From contig JAAEAF010000223.1 in the NCBI GenBank assembly GCA_011037195.1, forward strand, positions 62,001 through 126,000: a stretch of DNA of 64,000 nt, in the 5' to 3' direction. Position numbers and translations under genes: made by a program. The notes under the pieces were generated by a model. It worked only from the letters and a program-made list of their open reading frames with translations, was not told the DNA's origin and ran no database searches. This document shows positions 33,835 through 45,949 of the stretch, piece by piece (positions within the stretch are counted from its first letter, which is position 1; the number at the start of each line of letters is the position of its first letter). The DNA comes from Triatoma infestans (lineage: Eukaryota; Arthropoda; Insecta; Hemiptera; Reduviidae).

Positions 33835-33895
33835 CTCAAACACGAGACCTCCGCATCCAGCGCTCTATCACTGAGGAGCAAATCCCGCCCCTTTG
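33835..33895 (-). mobile_element. tRNA-like SINE head, partial
   Basis: The minus strand reads GGGATTTGCTCCTCAGTGAT, AGAGCGCTGGATGCGGAGGT and CTCGTGTTTGAGTGC, which parallels the SINE head in spacing but has degraded A and B boxes. It could be a SINE subfamily or a tRNA pseudogene. Confidence 0.45.
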
Positions 33896-34079
33896 TAGAA
33901 ATTTTTATTTAAATTTAGATTGCTCACTGCTCACCAGATATAAACCTAATACTTTGGATAGTTTTGCGGAATTTGTGACGCTAAATTTCAAATATATGGG
34001 GTTAATTCTATGTTTTGGCGCGCTATTTTACTTCCCTACCTGCTTGGTACTTGGTCATCCCACTACCTAGGATTTTTTT

Positions 34080-35470
34080 TTTATGGTGGAGGAAAAATGC
34101 CTCCGCATGAAGAGTGAGTTCCCACTAAAAACCCCTGCCTCCTCTCTCGCAGGCATCCGCCCACCCCGGAATCGCTAACGTACTACCTTGTAATACGCCC
34201 CCAACGAGCCCACTACAGTCCTGGCTGGACCTCTTCCTCGGGGGGTGGGGGCCGAGAATGCCAGTTTCATCTCAGTGATCTCATCTAAGGACCGTCCGGA
34301 CGAGGATAGCAACCTTGCCCCTTCGGATAAGTATGGTCCTCACCACCGTTACCGGGGTAACCCTCCCAATTTCTGCCTCCAGCCTTCGTCTTCCACCCGA
34401 AAAAGGTGTGGCAGCCGTCGTCCCCATATATGCACGCCAGGTCTCCCACCTTCCCCACCCTACATTATTTATTATTATTCACACACTCCAGGCCACCGTA
34501 TTTAGCGCATAGCGCCAAAACCGGTGTCTATGGTCACTTGGCCTTACCTACATAGTAGGTAAGTTACTGCCCCTGCCACGGGGAGGCGGACCTCTACTTA
34601 TCCGTCTAGTCCTTCTTAGTACCGTAACTTCTCGAGCGAACTCCATAAAGTCTTTAAAATTCTTTGCACTTTTGGTCAATTTTCTTGAGTCTCCCAGCCA
34701 GTTCAGCTACTTATCAGCTTGAATTCCATATGGATCCTTGCCTTGTCGAGGAGAGGATACCAGAAGAGAAAGTGATACACCGTGTTCCGTTCACCGCATT
34801 CGCAATTCGGGGAAACTTTCAATCCTAGCTCATGGAGCTTAGAATTGAATTCCCCATGGCCTGTGAAGTATTGCGTTACGGTTTGGGACAGCTCCAGCCA
34901 TCGAATGACAATCTGTGATGCAGATTCGGGAAGAACTCATATGTGGTTCTTCCTTTTTCTGCTTCATCCCAGCTCTCTGCCACTTCCCAATCTCGTACTC
35001 CCGGATCTTTTTCTTGACCAGAGCAGGAGGCCCCACCCTACAGGGCAAAACAACCGTGTCCCCTGAGAAATTAGGTGAGGAAGTAGTCGACCTCGCCGTG
35101 CTTTCTACTTAACCATTCCGCCAAGCTTGGGATAAGCCTTGCCGTTCACCCGACGCTCCTGCTATCTCATCATCATGGCCCTCCTAGCTACCAATTTGGC
35201 CTCAGCCTCTTCAAGGATTTTCTCTGCTTCACTGCCGGACCTCCCAACTCTTCCGAGCCATGAGGTCCATAGGGACTACCCCCGTAACCACCAAAACCGC
35301 AGGCCCCCAACACTGGCGATCCTCAGTGCCCCCTTCTCTGCACCGCGGCCAACTGCCTCTGGTGTCCCTACCTCCAGATTTGATTTTTGTTAAAACCAAA
35401 TGGCCATGGCAATGGTTATTTCCATTAACAGGCCCCAGTTGTGACTCTTTTATAAACGGCTATACAAATT
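34080..35470 (-). mobile_element. GC-rich non-LTR retroelement remnant (R1-like C-terminus)
   Basis: Base composition rises sharply above the surroundings. In the minus strand, 35030-34720 reads, across frameshifts, WDEAEKGRTTYEFFPNLHHR, then KLHELGLKVSPNCECGE and NTVYHFLFWYP. This matches the R1/LOA-side C-terminal pattern of KGR-TY-FFP, then a target-site-like loop, then C-x-CG...H. The last Cys of the zinc pattern is lost. The flanking 34080-34700 and 35110-35470 are probably UTR or further decayed coding sequence. No RT core is seen. Confidence 0.6.
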
Positions 35471-36402
35471 CTTAGAAATGGTAAATGATATAAATAATTG
35501 GTTTGGGTAAAGTTTCCCAATAATAGATTTGGGTCTGTAGTCTGAATAGAAGGGACGTTAAAATATATTTCATTTATAAGATATGAACAATTTATAAAAT
35601 TATTTAAAACTTTGTATATAAATAATAGATCACTAATTAAATTAACGTTTGTTTTCTAATGACGAACTAGCATAAATTTCACTGTAGGACACCAATCGTG
35701 CTTAATTAATATTTTCTGAATGTTCTCTAATCTGTTGATATAACATTTGTGATAAGGAGACCAGATAGTATAGTTGTATTCCTAGAATAGGGCGTACCAT
35801 GAAAGTGAAAAGTGTGGAACATCATTAAACTCTTTAATAGTTCTAAAAAATAAAACCAAGTAACGCAGAAGCCTTCTTACAAACAATTTCAAATTTAAAT
35901 TTGAATAAAATTTCTCTTTTTACTTAGATATAATTGTGATCAGAAGAAGTAAGAGAAAGTCGTGTGAGTGAAATGTACGATGAATTTCAGTAAAAAAAAA
36001 AAAATAAATAAATAAATAAAATCTTACCATATTGATTATATTGGCCAGTTATTTTCTGGATGAATGCGCTTTAACACATGAGAAGATCGTCAACAGCAAA
36101 AGCATTATATGACAAAAAATAATTACCCCACCGAAATTCATTACTAAAATTACTTGATCATGTATCCATGCTTTCAATTTTGTACGACAACCCTGTAACA
36201 ATATATTGTTTCATCAATTTATAATTTACAAATCATAATTTTCATCACAGAATTGACAATTGCCTGAGATTTGTAAAGAAATATTTTGAATGGAAGAAGC
36301 AAACGGAAATATTGAATAATATTAGAAAATGTGTTAGTGTCGGAAAATGAAAATATTGTGATTTTAAGTGTAGTTTAGAGTGAGCATTAAACTCAAGCAA
36401 AA
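35471..36402. other. intergenic spacer
   Basis: AT-rich. A REP-A tail scrap (GTAAGAGAAAGTCGTGTGAG) is at 35948. No gene seen. Confidence 0.5.
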
Positions 36403-36488
36403 AATCTAAGAGCAGCAACAGCTGGATTCGAACCCGGGTCCTCCGCGTGGAAATCCAATGCGCTAACCACTGAGCTAATCCCTTCCCT
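36403..36488 (-). mobile_element. tRNA-derived SINE (copy C), head only
   Basis: The minus strand gives AAGGGAAGGGATTAGCTCAG, GGTTAGCGCATTGGATTTCC and the B box GGTTCGAATCCAGC. The body is missing beyond CTCTTAGATTTTTT. Confidence 0.8.
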
Positions 36489-36834
36489 TTATGTTTGTTT
36501 GTTTTTAATGTAGCACGAGCGGTATTGAAAGTGCGCGTGCGTGTGTATATGTGTTAGAGATACGTGTATTAAGAAATAGTGAATATGGCATCAATATGGT
36601 TACATGCGTGTGTATATGTGTTAGAGATACATATATTAAGAAATAGTGAATATGGCATCACTTGTACAAAGAAATAATTTGATTGTAATTGACTTTAGAT
36701 ATTTTACAATATTACAATTTTCAAGTTAATAGTAAGTTATAAATGAAATAAGCTTATAAATACACAAAAATTCTCACACAAATCTTTTAATTTTTATTTT
36801 TGTTTGGCATTAGCACAAATATTAAATATTTTTA
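36489..36834. other. intergenic spacer with a local direct repeat
   Basis: GCGTGTGTATATGTGTTAGAGATAC-type sequence followed by ATTAAGAAATAGTGAATATGGC occurs twice, at 36537-36594 and 36606-36660, a recent short duplication of about 60-70 bases. No gene seen. Confidence 0.7.
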
Positions 36835-37890
36835 CTTTCTCTTACTCCTAGTAAGAGGAAGTATTGTATCGTGTCAATTTTTCGATATCGAGTTTTCACC
36901 GGAATAATCCGTTTGTGAGGTCCCCTGAGTCCAAAAAGTGGTTTTTTAGCACATGTCTGTGTGTTGTTTGGTGTGTGTCCGTGTGTGTGTGTGTGGTCCG
37001 TGTGTGTGTGGTGGGTGTTTAGTGTGTGTGTGGTGTATGTATGTATGAGACAGCAATAGCGCAAAAAAAACGAAAAACCGTAGAAAGTTAAAACGTGATA
37101 TTCCATTTAGGCATCACCGTGGGATCTGACACTACGTTATCTGTCAAAATTCCTCAACCGGAAGTACCACTTTACTAGTTAGATTTTTTACTTTTTTGCG
37201 ATTTTCTCAAAAATGGCTCCGACGATTTTCTTTAAACTCGTAACATCAACCACACATACAAAGAGCTACAACTTTTATTTGAAACATTTCTCCGGGAAAA
37301 TGCTCTGAAGGGCACTTTTGGGGGAGGGGTGGGGTTAGGTTTCATCTAAAGTGCTATTTCAGTTTATTTCACAATTCTGTCATCTAAATAATGTTAATTA
37401 GAATTAAATATGTTGTTGAAATTCCGAGTTTGAAAAAAATCGGATAACCGGAAGTGCGTTTACTTTACCACTTTACTAAATGATTTATTCACTTGTTCAA
37501 AATTTTCTCAAAAATGGCTCCGACGATTTTTATGAACTTCGTATATAAACTAAACATGCAAAGATCTACAACTTTTATCTAAAACATTTCTCTGGGAAAA
37601 TTCTTTTAAGGGCACTTTTAGGGGAGGGGTAGGGTTAGATTTTCATCTAAAGTGCTATCCTAGTTGATTATACAATTCTATCATCCAAACATAATTAGTT
37701 AGAAATAAATATGGCTGAAATTCCAAGTTTCAAGAAAATTAGTAAACCGGAAGTGCGCTTTTACTGTACAGTTTTTTCAGTTTTCGACGAATTTCATTAA
37801 ATTTGGGTACACAAACTATAAAATTTGTCGATTATCATTTTGAGAACTGGAGTAAGAGAAAGTTGTGTGAGTGTTTCACACCAGATTTTT
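36835..37890 (+). repeat. REP-A, best full-length copy
   Basis: Left end: CTTTCTCTTAC (36835-36845) with the hairpin partner GTAAGAGGAAG. Right end: GTAAGAGAAAG (37852-37862), a perfect 6-bp stem hairpin GTGTGAGTGTTTCACAC (37865-37881), then CAGAT8. A GT-rich microsatellite lies at 36958-37040. Two head-to-tail units follow: CTACAACTTTTAT at 37266 and 37566, and GGGGAGGGGTGGGG at 37321 against GGGGAGGGGTAGGG at 37621, exactly 300 apart. A third, partial unit starts near 37750. No plausible protein is encoded. Confidence 0.9.
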
Positions 37891-37897
37891 TTTAATA

Positions 37898-38576
37898 CAT
37901 ACACAAATTATGCGTTAAAAACACTTTTTCTCATACTCAGGGAAAACACATATTTTCTATAAATACTATCATATCAGTCACAAAATGTAAAAAAAAAAAA
38001 TTATAGCGAAAAAAATATCAAAATGTATTGGAGTTGATGAGGAGAGAAATTAGGTTAGATTAATTAGACGAGATATGAAAACACTGTTATAATATGGCTA
38101 TAAGTTTACACGAACTGTACTGGGCCTTTAATTATTTTATAAAATAAAAGGTGGGAGTAGAGATATGACACGATGCGATGTATGGTTGAATCTGATAGAT
38201 AGATGCGCAGGTCTCTCACTGGCTTATATACAGGTTCTCCCACTCTAGCCTGCTTAAGTCAGAGAGTACCAGAGAGGGTCTGTCTTCTCTCTCTTAATTC
38301 TCTCGTCTGTGTGCTCTCTCTTGCTGATGTAATTCTCTTTTGCTATTACATCTGATGTGGGAATACTTAGCTAAAAACTGTACAACTAATCCAAGACATA
38401 AGGTAAAACAGTTAAATTTATCTAGCGAAGTAATGCAGCAATTGTTTGGAAATTCTGTATTAACAAGTTGAAAGTGTTTGCGGATGGAGTGCATTTACTC
38501 GTAAAATATAAAATAATGGATAGTATTTTACAATGAATTATAAATCAATTCAATATCATTTTTTCTCATTTTACAG
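37898..38576. other. spacer upstream of the recognised CYP4 exons
   Basis: AT-rich, with a CT/AG-rich patch at 38210-38340. I looked for P450 N-terminal exons here and saw none. It may be intron of the first P450. Confidence 0.45.
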
Positions 38577-38616
38577 GTTTTACAAGCTAGAATACAATAT
38601 AGAAAAAAACTCGGTG
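38577..38616 (+). CDS. CYP4-like gene A, short exon
   Basis: It follows TTTTACAG, encodes VLQARIQYRKKLG plus one base, and ends at G|GTAGGT. The small size makes it the least certain exon, but its phase joins exactly to the next. Confidence 0.65.
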
Positions 38617-41600
38617 GTAGGTATTTTATCTTTTATCTGATTAGTACCTTTTTTTTGACATGAATAAATTACATGAAATCTATGTAAGGTATGATTCTAT
38701 TGTAGAAGAAATAGATAGTACACCATCTTTCTACGCAGATGTTCTCTTACAAAGAGCCAAAGAATATCAACTAACTTGGGAAGAGACTGGAAAACTAGCT
38801 ACTGACTTTCTTATAGCTGTAAGTATGTATTTTGACGAAGATATAATCTATAGCTACTTATTTTTAATAATATAACCTTGGAAGCTATTTCCTGGATTGT
38901 GCTGTTATTCATAGCAATGTGTTAATAATAATACATATCTGACAGAAAAAATATTAAATAAATTTTAAAAATAAAGTGACAAAAATAGGCCTTTAATAAT
39001 TGAATTAAAAAAGAAATGTTATATTCACCTATTCAGGCCAAATATTTTTCATATTATGATTTATTGAAAAAGGTTTCTGATAATGCTAAAAACTGTAATG
39101 CTGGCTGGTGATAGTGATGTTGAAATTACTAACAACTCATTAATGAACTTTACAAAATTTTGTGTATATGTGTGTACACTACATTTTACAACTCGCTTCA
39201 AAACAATCTACATTAAAACATTGAACTCGATGGTTTAACATTCAGAAATAAACTATATTACCTAATAGGATTCAGATCTAATTTGGAGATGTTATTATTT
39301 TATGTATTTATTTATTTATTAACAAGCTTATAGGTGCAACACCTTTAGCCCGGAGTTGCTACAAATGAAAAAAGAACTTAAAGTACACATTCCATGAATT
39401 AAAGTAATAAAATACAGATAATAACATAATGCATAATAATACACACACAAAAAAAAAATACATAATTGAGGTGATGAAAACTAAGGAAGAAAAAACAAAA
39501 ATAACCAGACCGGTACATAAACAGAAAAGGATAACCCGAATGACATCATTCGTTTATCAAAAAACTTTTAATTTTTAAAGCCTCAGAAACATAGTTATAA
39601 ACATCACACATTTGTAATTTAGATCCAATTGATAACAAAGTCTGGTACTGATGTTGGGGAGGTGACAAGGAATCAATATACTTTGCTAAGTAATATGTAC
39701 GTAAAACTTGGTAAACGGGGCAGTCAAATAGAAAATGGATTAAAGAATCGGGGGCCAAGTCATGGCACAGACTGCAGATACTATTACTGTCAAAAACATA
39801 TTTAATGCCATTACAGTACGGAGTTGCAATTCTAAGGTTTGCTAATCTTAACTGAAGTATAATCCTTAATAAATTAATTGAACAACTCCAATCTAAATAA
39901 TTCTCTGTTAGGCCTAAGGCGCTTAAATTTCTGTACTGTGCATTAAATGTGCAAGAATCTACAACATAATGGATATCTTCACTTAAACACATATTTTTAA
40001 ATCGTAATATTAGATTCTTGAGCTCCCGTTTAATGACCCGTTGGTCCAAGGATCGTAAAATTTCTGCCGAACCTATAGGTGTTAAGAAGCTATTCAATTT
40101 AGATATCCAGTTATACTTACAAAAAGCACCATGTAAATGTTTTTGGTAAAGAACATCATAGCAGATTCTGGGCAGTCTTCCTGAAGGCATTTTCAGAATT
40201 TTTAATAAAAAATTCAACATTAATTTAAAAACGGCAACTTTCAATGGGTTAAGTCCAAATTCTAATCTAATAAAACTATTAGGGGTGGACATATTTAAAT
40301 TAAAGATTCGCTTTATAAATTGGAGCTGTACTTTCTCAATTTGATTAACATAATCAACTGCTCAAATCTGTCCAGCATATAACAAAGTTGAAGTAATACA
40401 AGCATTAAGCAATTTCTTTCTAACTTTATTACAAGTTACTCGAGACTTCATTAGAATATTACGAACTTTCCAAGAGGCCAATTTCCTTTTTGCCATAAAA
40501 TGGTTACAAGCTTGATAAAAACTTCCGGTCGAACTAAACGGTAAACCTAGGTAAGTGAATGATTTCACGATATCTAATCTTTCTTTATTAAGTATGACAG
40601 ACCGGAATTTTTTTTGCCGAGTGCTCTTTGAAAAGTAAACTATTTTGGTTTTTTGTGCATTAACAGTAAGATTATTTTCATTACAATATTTTTCTAAAAT
40701 CACCAAATTATGCTGCAAGTCAATTACAGAGCTAGAAAAGATTACAATGTCATCTGCATAACACATCAATAGCAAGCGATTGTTCTCATTTAAAAACAAA
40801 CCGGAAGCACCTTTTGATCTACAAAAAAAGAGTAATACCAGATATGAAAAAGTTGAAAAGTAAAGGCGATAAAGGCTCGCCTTGCAGAACACCGCAAGTT
40901 ACATCAATGTCAGCAGTATTCCCTAGTCTAGTGTTTACACTCATTTTAGCCTTATCATATAAATCTTTAATAATCCTTGTCACCTTGGTTCCAACTCCCA
41001 ACTTTATAAGTTTAGACCATAGAAGATTGTGATCTATAGAATCAAAGGCTCGCTTTAGATCCACAAACACCGCAAAAAAAGGGGAGCCAGACATAAGTCT
41101 CAGGGAGACAATGGAGGAAAGTACAAACAGATTATCAGCACATCACCTATTCGCACGGAAACCACTCTGCTCTTCCGGCAACAGCGACGAACTCTCCGCC
41201 CAACCCTCCAGTCTCTTTAACAGAATAGAAGTAAATAATTCGAAAGGGTATTCATCAAAGAGATTCCACGATAATTGGAAGGATTTGCCCCCACTCCTCC
41301 CTTATGCAACATCCTCGTATTAATCAGAGCCCAGGGACCTTAGAAATTTTTCCTGATAGAGAATCTGGTTGAACATATTCAGAACGTAGTGCTCCCAGCA
41401 GGGCGGAAGGTTGCAATAGAATTCATATGAGATGAGATCCCTAATCTGGAGATTTACCAGACTTGCTACTCTTTAAAGCTAATTGCAGTTCATCCAAAGA
41501 AATGACACCTTCTAGCTGCTCATTTACATAGGTGGGAGAGATCTAATTTTCAAACAATTTACTACATATAATTAACTAAACATTATAAATTATACGTATA

Positions 41601-44600
41601 ATTATATACTTATCAACATACAATCAAATTTTTTCATAAATCAAATTATAAAACTTCGCTTGCATATTTGAAGCTCAATTGCTAATACATTATAGCGGAC
41701 GTGACAGACAGGCAATGCGTTTAGAGGCTCAAAGATGACTCGTCGATACAGCTTTTGGTTGCACATTTGTGTGGTGAATTTAAATGGTGACTGGTTCTAT
41801 TACATAGCCCATTTTGGTAGGCGCAGAACCCTTTCATTTCCATTAAAAAAATTAATAGTGATCTTCTTCTGTTTGACAGAAGAAGTGACAAAACTGAAGG
41901 AGTATATTACAGTCTCTAGCAAGTTTCTGATGTTTTATTTTTTTAATCTTGTGTAGAATTGTGAAAGAAATGTGTAAACGCAGAGTGAGAGAAATGTCAC
42001 AATTGGGACTGAATAGTGACTCCTTATAACTATGTTATTTTCAACATAACCTCATAACACTTTCCACTCTATTATCCAGATTGTATTTAAAACCAACTAA
42101 TAATAGAAATATATTACAGGGATTTGATACATCAGCTGTGACAGTGTCCTATATATTATTGATGCTGGCCATGTTTCCTGAACATCAAGAAGCTGTTTAT
42201 AAAGAACAAGTAGAAATTTTAGGAGAAGATCCTGAAGTGCCACCAACATGGGAGCAACTATCCAAAATGGAATATTTGACTAGAATTATAAAGGAAGTTA
42301 TGCGACTTTATTGCCCACTTGGTATATTTAGGAATCTTACAAATGATTTAGAATTAGGTAAGATTCAGTATACTTACTATCAATACTTTTCAAAAATTTC
42401 TAGCGTACACTCACTAGACTTCTGTTGCAATTTACATAGTAATAATTATAGACATTTTTTCTTCATAGTTGTATTTTGATTAAATGTTCCGCTAATATCT
42501 TAAAGTTGCAATACTTCGTCTTACCAGTCGTAAAACAAACAAAAAATATGAGTTTAATGCTAATTAAATATGTTTTTTCAAACTGAATATTAAATACTGA
42601 TGAACGGAAAAGAGAATAATTATAATTCTAGATCAGCATCATTTATAGAATCTGTATTAATAAAGTAGCTGTGTTTTAGGAGGAAAATATAGGCTTCCTA
42701 AAGGAAGTACAGCCTTTATATTACTTTATTACCTACATAGAGACCCAACCTTATGGTCACATCCAAGCGAATTCTATCCAGATCATTTTCTGCCTGAAGA
42801 GAATGCCAAAAGACCAAAATGTGCCTATTTTCCATTCAGCTGGGGACCAAGATCTTGCCCAGGTAAGGAAAAAATGGTATATTTCTTTTATATTCTAATT
42901 TTATAGGGTAAAGTCGTGCAGGTAAAGGTGGCGCACTTTCGCTATTTCATTTTATAGGAATAAATAAAGAGACTTTAGGGATGTTGTCTTACTTTATTTA
43001 TTTCTTAGGTTATCTAGGTTATAAAAAAAAAAAATATATTAATCTACTCATAACTAACACTTTAGGAAATATAAAAATAATGTTCAGCCGCCTGAATGCG
43101 CATTCTTGCGTAGAGGGCGCATCACATACAAACGTCACATTTTTAATGACCATGATCTGTGTAGGCTGTGCACTTCTAGTGCCAGCATTATATGCAAGAA
43201 ATACACTCCGTCCAATCTTCTTCTATTTGGTTCTTTGATAAACTTATGTTAAATTTCTGTTAAACTTCCCGCGCTTCCTTTTGCACTAATCCGTGCTTCC
43301 CCAGGGAGGCGCTTTTCCCAGTTTGGAAATCGCTGTTTTAATATATCTAAAATTATCCGACAAAGAAATACGCACAAAACCGTTAGTCGGGCAAGAGTGC
43401 GCACGCTTGCGAAACCGTTTCAACTGACTTAACAACTTTGAAACGTCACTATTGCAATCTATTGAGAGGAATGCACAAATCCCTCGTGTGGCAAGTATTA
43501 CGATAATAACCTAACCAAGCAGGAAAAACCAAATAAGCAGGAAAAAGTAGCGCACTTTTCTAGTAATTATTACAATTCTATATACAAAAGCCACAAATAT
43601 TACAACACAGATGACAAAATCACTTTTTCTCGTATAATTTCTTTGGAAATTATATCAAAACATGTAATTTTTCTTTGTCGGCGTACACGCGACATGCTAG
43701 TGAACTGTTGTTAACTAAAGCTAGCTGCTATGTGCTATTTAGTGATTGGATACGGTAGTCATTCAATAAATAAAGAACCAAAGAACTGTATATCAAAGAA
43801 TAACCAATAAGAATTATGATACATTCCGTAGATAGCAAGTACTCTAAGAATGTGCATATTGGAAGAACCGCATCCACAGATAAGATTTCAACTTTCTGAA
43901 GCGGTGGAACATTTTGAAATTTATATCAGAATATTCAAGTAATACGGTGTAAATTGTAGGAGTTTTACGAATTCGTATATGTGGTTTAATCAAATCCAAA
44001 GTGACCGAACAAGTTTATAGCTGATTTGCCAAAGCGGCCATCACAATGAAACGATAATTCGTTTCTTCTGGGAATTTCAACAACGTTATTTATGTGAAGG
44101 AAATGGATTTTTTTTTTAAAGAGTAGTGATATTTGATAACTTGGATCAATTAATAAGAGCATGAATCCACTGGAAATATATCCCGAGTTACTAGCAAAAT
44201 AAACATTGAGAACCATCTGCCGACAATGTTATTTAACATATCTGAAAATATAGTGGTTAAACACAGTAGAATGCAGAGTGAAGGAGTGGTCTTATCTTAG
44301 TACAGCACTTCCTCATGAGGCATAATATACTTGAAACTATTGTAAAATTAGTAAGTAAGTACTGTCCCAAAACTTTGCTACGGTTCCAAAGGAGACGATG
44401 ACTCTATGACTTGCTCCAAACTGACAGTGAAGACAGTTAGGCTAATTGTAACTCAAAGTACAAACACAAACAAGGAAGTAAACTCTATTATTACAGATGA
44501 ACATACACGTTATTATTCTTGACTTGATATTGATTGAACTGTTCCTGTGACCCAATGTCTTTATTCTTACCCATCACCACCATCAGGAAGGAGCAAGCTT

Positions 44601-45145
44601 CGATTTAATTTTTCCTCGATTAAACCTTCCGTGCGGGTCTAGCTGGTACCGTCGCTGGGAGCTCTCGAGTGTATACCACCCGCACAGTGAAGGTCGAAGA
44701 AGCGGTGGCTCGCTGAAAATAGTTTTCAGGCTTACATCCCGAAGGCGACTAGTGGTCGAGATAGTAGTACGTATTGACTACTAACAGATGGCACCACACT
44801 GACTTTCTGTTCAAAGACTGTCTCTGAGCTAGGTTGGTTAGCTACTTCCAACTGCATTAATTTTATTATTCCCACAGTTGAAAAAAATGTCCAATAAAAT
44901 CATATTTTTTTAAATAAAATGAAGTACTTAAATATTGTTTTCTTTGTTAATTTTTTAATTTATTTTTTTTTAATTTCTTTGCAGGTAGTGTTTATGCGAT
45001 GGCAGCTAATAAAACGCTCGTTTCAACCGTAATTAGAAAGTATAAAATTGAATCAGACTTAACGTTTGACAAACTGGAATACAAATATTCTTTGTTATTG
45101 GAGGTCAGCCAGGGATACATGGTCAGAATTAAGCCAAGAAATTGA
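38577..45145 (+). CDS. cytochrome P450, CYP4-like, C-terminal part in 5 exons
   Basis: A haem-thiolate mono-oxygenase expected on the ER membrane; insect CYP4 enzymes oxidise fatty acids, hydrocarbons or xenobiotics, substrate here unknown. Exons with matching phases: 38577-38616, 38706-38818, 42120-42357, 42680-42862 and 44985-45145 (TGA stop). They join into about 244 residues. Motifs in order: I-helix AGFDTS, ExxR as KEVMR, PERF-like EFYPDHFLPEE, haem loop FSWGPRSCPG with the Cys ligand. The haem loop keeps FxxGxRxCxG but has Trp and Pro at positions usually Gly/Ala and Ile, and the usual Glu after it is replaced (SVYAMAANK). Exons for the N-terminal half (anchor, C-helix W..R) were not found upstream, so the gene extends further or is 5' truncated. 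All seen exons are open with good splice sites, arguing against a pseudogene. Confidence 0.85.
38706..38818 (+). CDS. CYP4-like gene A, exon before the I-helix
   Basis: Acceptor ATTGTAG, donor GCT|GTAAGT. It encodes EEIDSTPSFYADVLLQRAKE and WEETGKLATDFLIA, the first half of the I-helix region. Confidence 0.8.
39298..41560 (-). mobile_element. non-LTR retrotransposon in CYP4-like intron
   Basis: The minus strand encodes an RT. In order it shows NYRGI and SLLPEEQSGFRAN, FFAVFVDLKRAFDSIDHNLL, GVLQGEPLSPLLFNFFISG, CYADDIVIFSS (catalytic YADD), TVNAQKTKIVYFS, FTYLGLPFSSTG and a C-terminal region with CSLCHDLAPDSLIHFLFDCP. Breaks are few: a frameshift near 40830, a single in-frame TGA at about 40359 (YAGQI*AVDYV), and stops upstream of 41100. 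The 3' end has a (TAAA)n tail, seen as TTTA repeats at 39303-39320. The 5' end is lost beyond about 41560. No RNase H; clade is jockey/CR1-like, not firmly assigned. Confidence 0.88.
41561..42119 (+). other. CYP4-like intron remainder
   Basis: Mostly AT-rich, with TTATACGTATAATTATATAC near 41588-41607. The stretch at 41695-41960 is more complex but I cannot assign it. Confidence 0.45.
42120..42357 (+). CDS. CYP4-like gene A, I-helix to K-helix exon
   Basis: Acceptor ATTACAG, donor G|GTAAGA. It encodes GFDTSAVTVSYILLMLA, the J-helix and the K-helix with KEVMR (ExxR). Confidence 0.9.
42680..42862 (+). CDS. CYP4-like gene A, haem-loop exon
   Basis: Acceptor TGTTTTAG, donor CCAG|GTAAGG. It encodes GGKYRLPKGSTAFILLYYL, HRDPTLWSHPSEFYPDHFLP and PFSWGPRSCPG. 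Confidence 0.92.
42863..44984 (+). other. CYP4-like intron
   Basis: No coding sequence recognised. From 44364 to 44875 the base composition rises; the stretch begins TGTCCCAAAAC and ends TTCCCACA, a TG...CA pattern, so a solo LTR is possible, but no matching flanking duplication is visible. Confidence 0.4.
44985..45145 (+). CDS. CYP4-like gene A, terminal exon
   Basis: Acceptor TTTGCAG. It encodes SVYAMAANKTLVSTVIRKYK (L-helix) and a C-terminus ending GYMVRIKPRN, then TGA. Confidence 0.88.
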
Positions 45146-45949
45146 AATTGCTGAAAATAATGCAGGAAATAATTATTTTTTTTATAATTAAATGAACAAG
45201 TTTAATGTATTTAAAATTTTTTGTCTTCAGTATGCCGAATTAAATTAAAATTAAATATCATTTGGTCTTCCTTGGACGAATTAAATTAAAAAAAAAAAAA
45301 AATTACTTTCGTTATTTTCTATTTCCTGAAGAATATTTGCATTTATTTTGGTACAGTTTATTTAAATAATAATAATTTATCAACAATATAGCTTTTAAAA
45401 TTTGTTAGAATTTAATATTTAAACTAAGTAAATAGAATTTTTAAATCATCTACGCAGATGTGATTGATTTTTCTTCTGTTCTCACTAAAAAATTAATTAA
45501 ATGTATTTAGATTATTTTCTTTATTGAAGAATATTTAAGTTTATTTTTTTGATTTACTAAGTTAATAATATAATTATTTTCAACCTTGCAGATTAACAGT
45601 TTTTTTTAGTCAAAAGTACTTTAATTTAGAATGTAATTATGTTGACCTTGTAAAATAAGCCTTTTCAATTTTAGAAATATAAATGTTTGAACAATTTGTG
45701 AATTTTGATTTTTTTTTCTTTTTCTCTCACATTGCCAATTTAATACCTACTGATTTGCATTTTAATTTGATTTAATATATTATGAAGTGTATTAATACTA
45801 CTTTGCAATTTTTTCACTTTTATGGTATCCATTTTATTTTGAAGAATTATTATGAAGAAGTATACATTAATTTTGAAGAATTTTATGCTGTAATTTGTAC
45901 ATTTCTTTCAGGAAAAATTTAATTGATGTTAATTTAATTTTGTTTCAGA
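45146..45949 (+). other. P450 3' UTR and spacer
   Basis: Very AT-rich. No clear AATAAA immediately downstream of the stop. No second gene seen. Confidence 0.5.

Noticed and set aside
36822..37106. His/Thr-rich 94-codon minus-strand frame
   Set aside because: It is a GT/ACAC microsatellite inside REP-A translated by chance.
44364..44875. Solo LTR in the CYP4 gene A intron
   Set aside because: TG...CA ends and a composition shift are present but no flanking duplication or second copy is visible, so it is mentioned only as a possibility.
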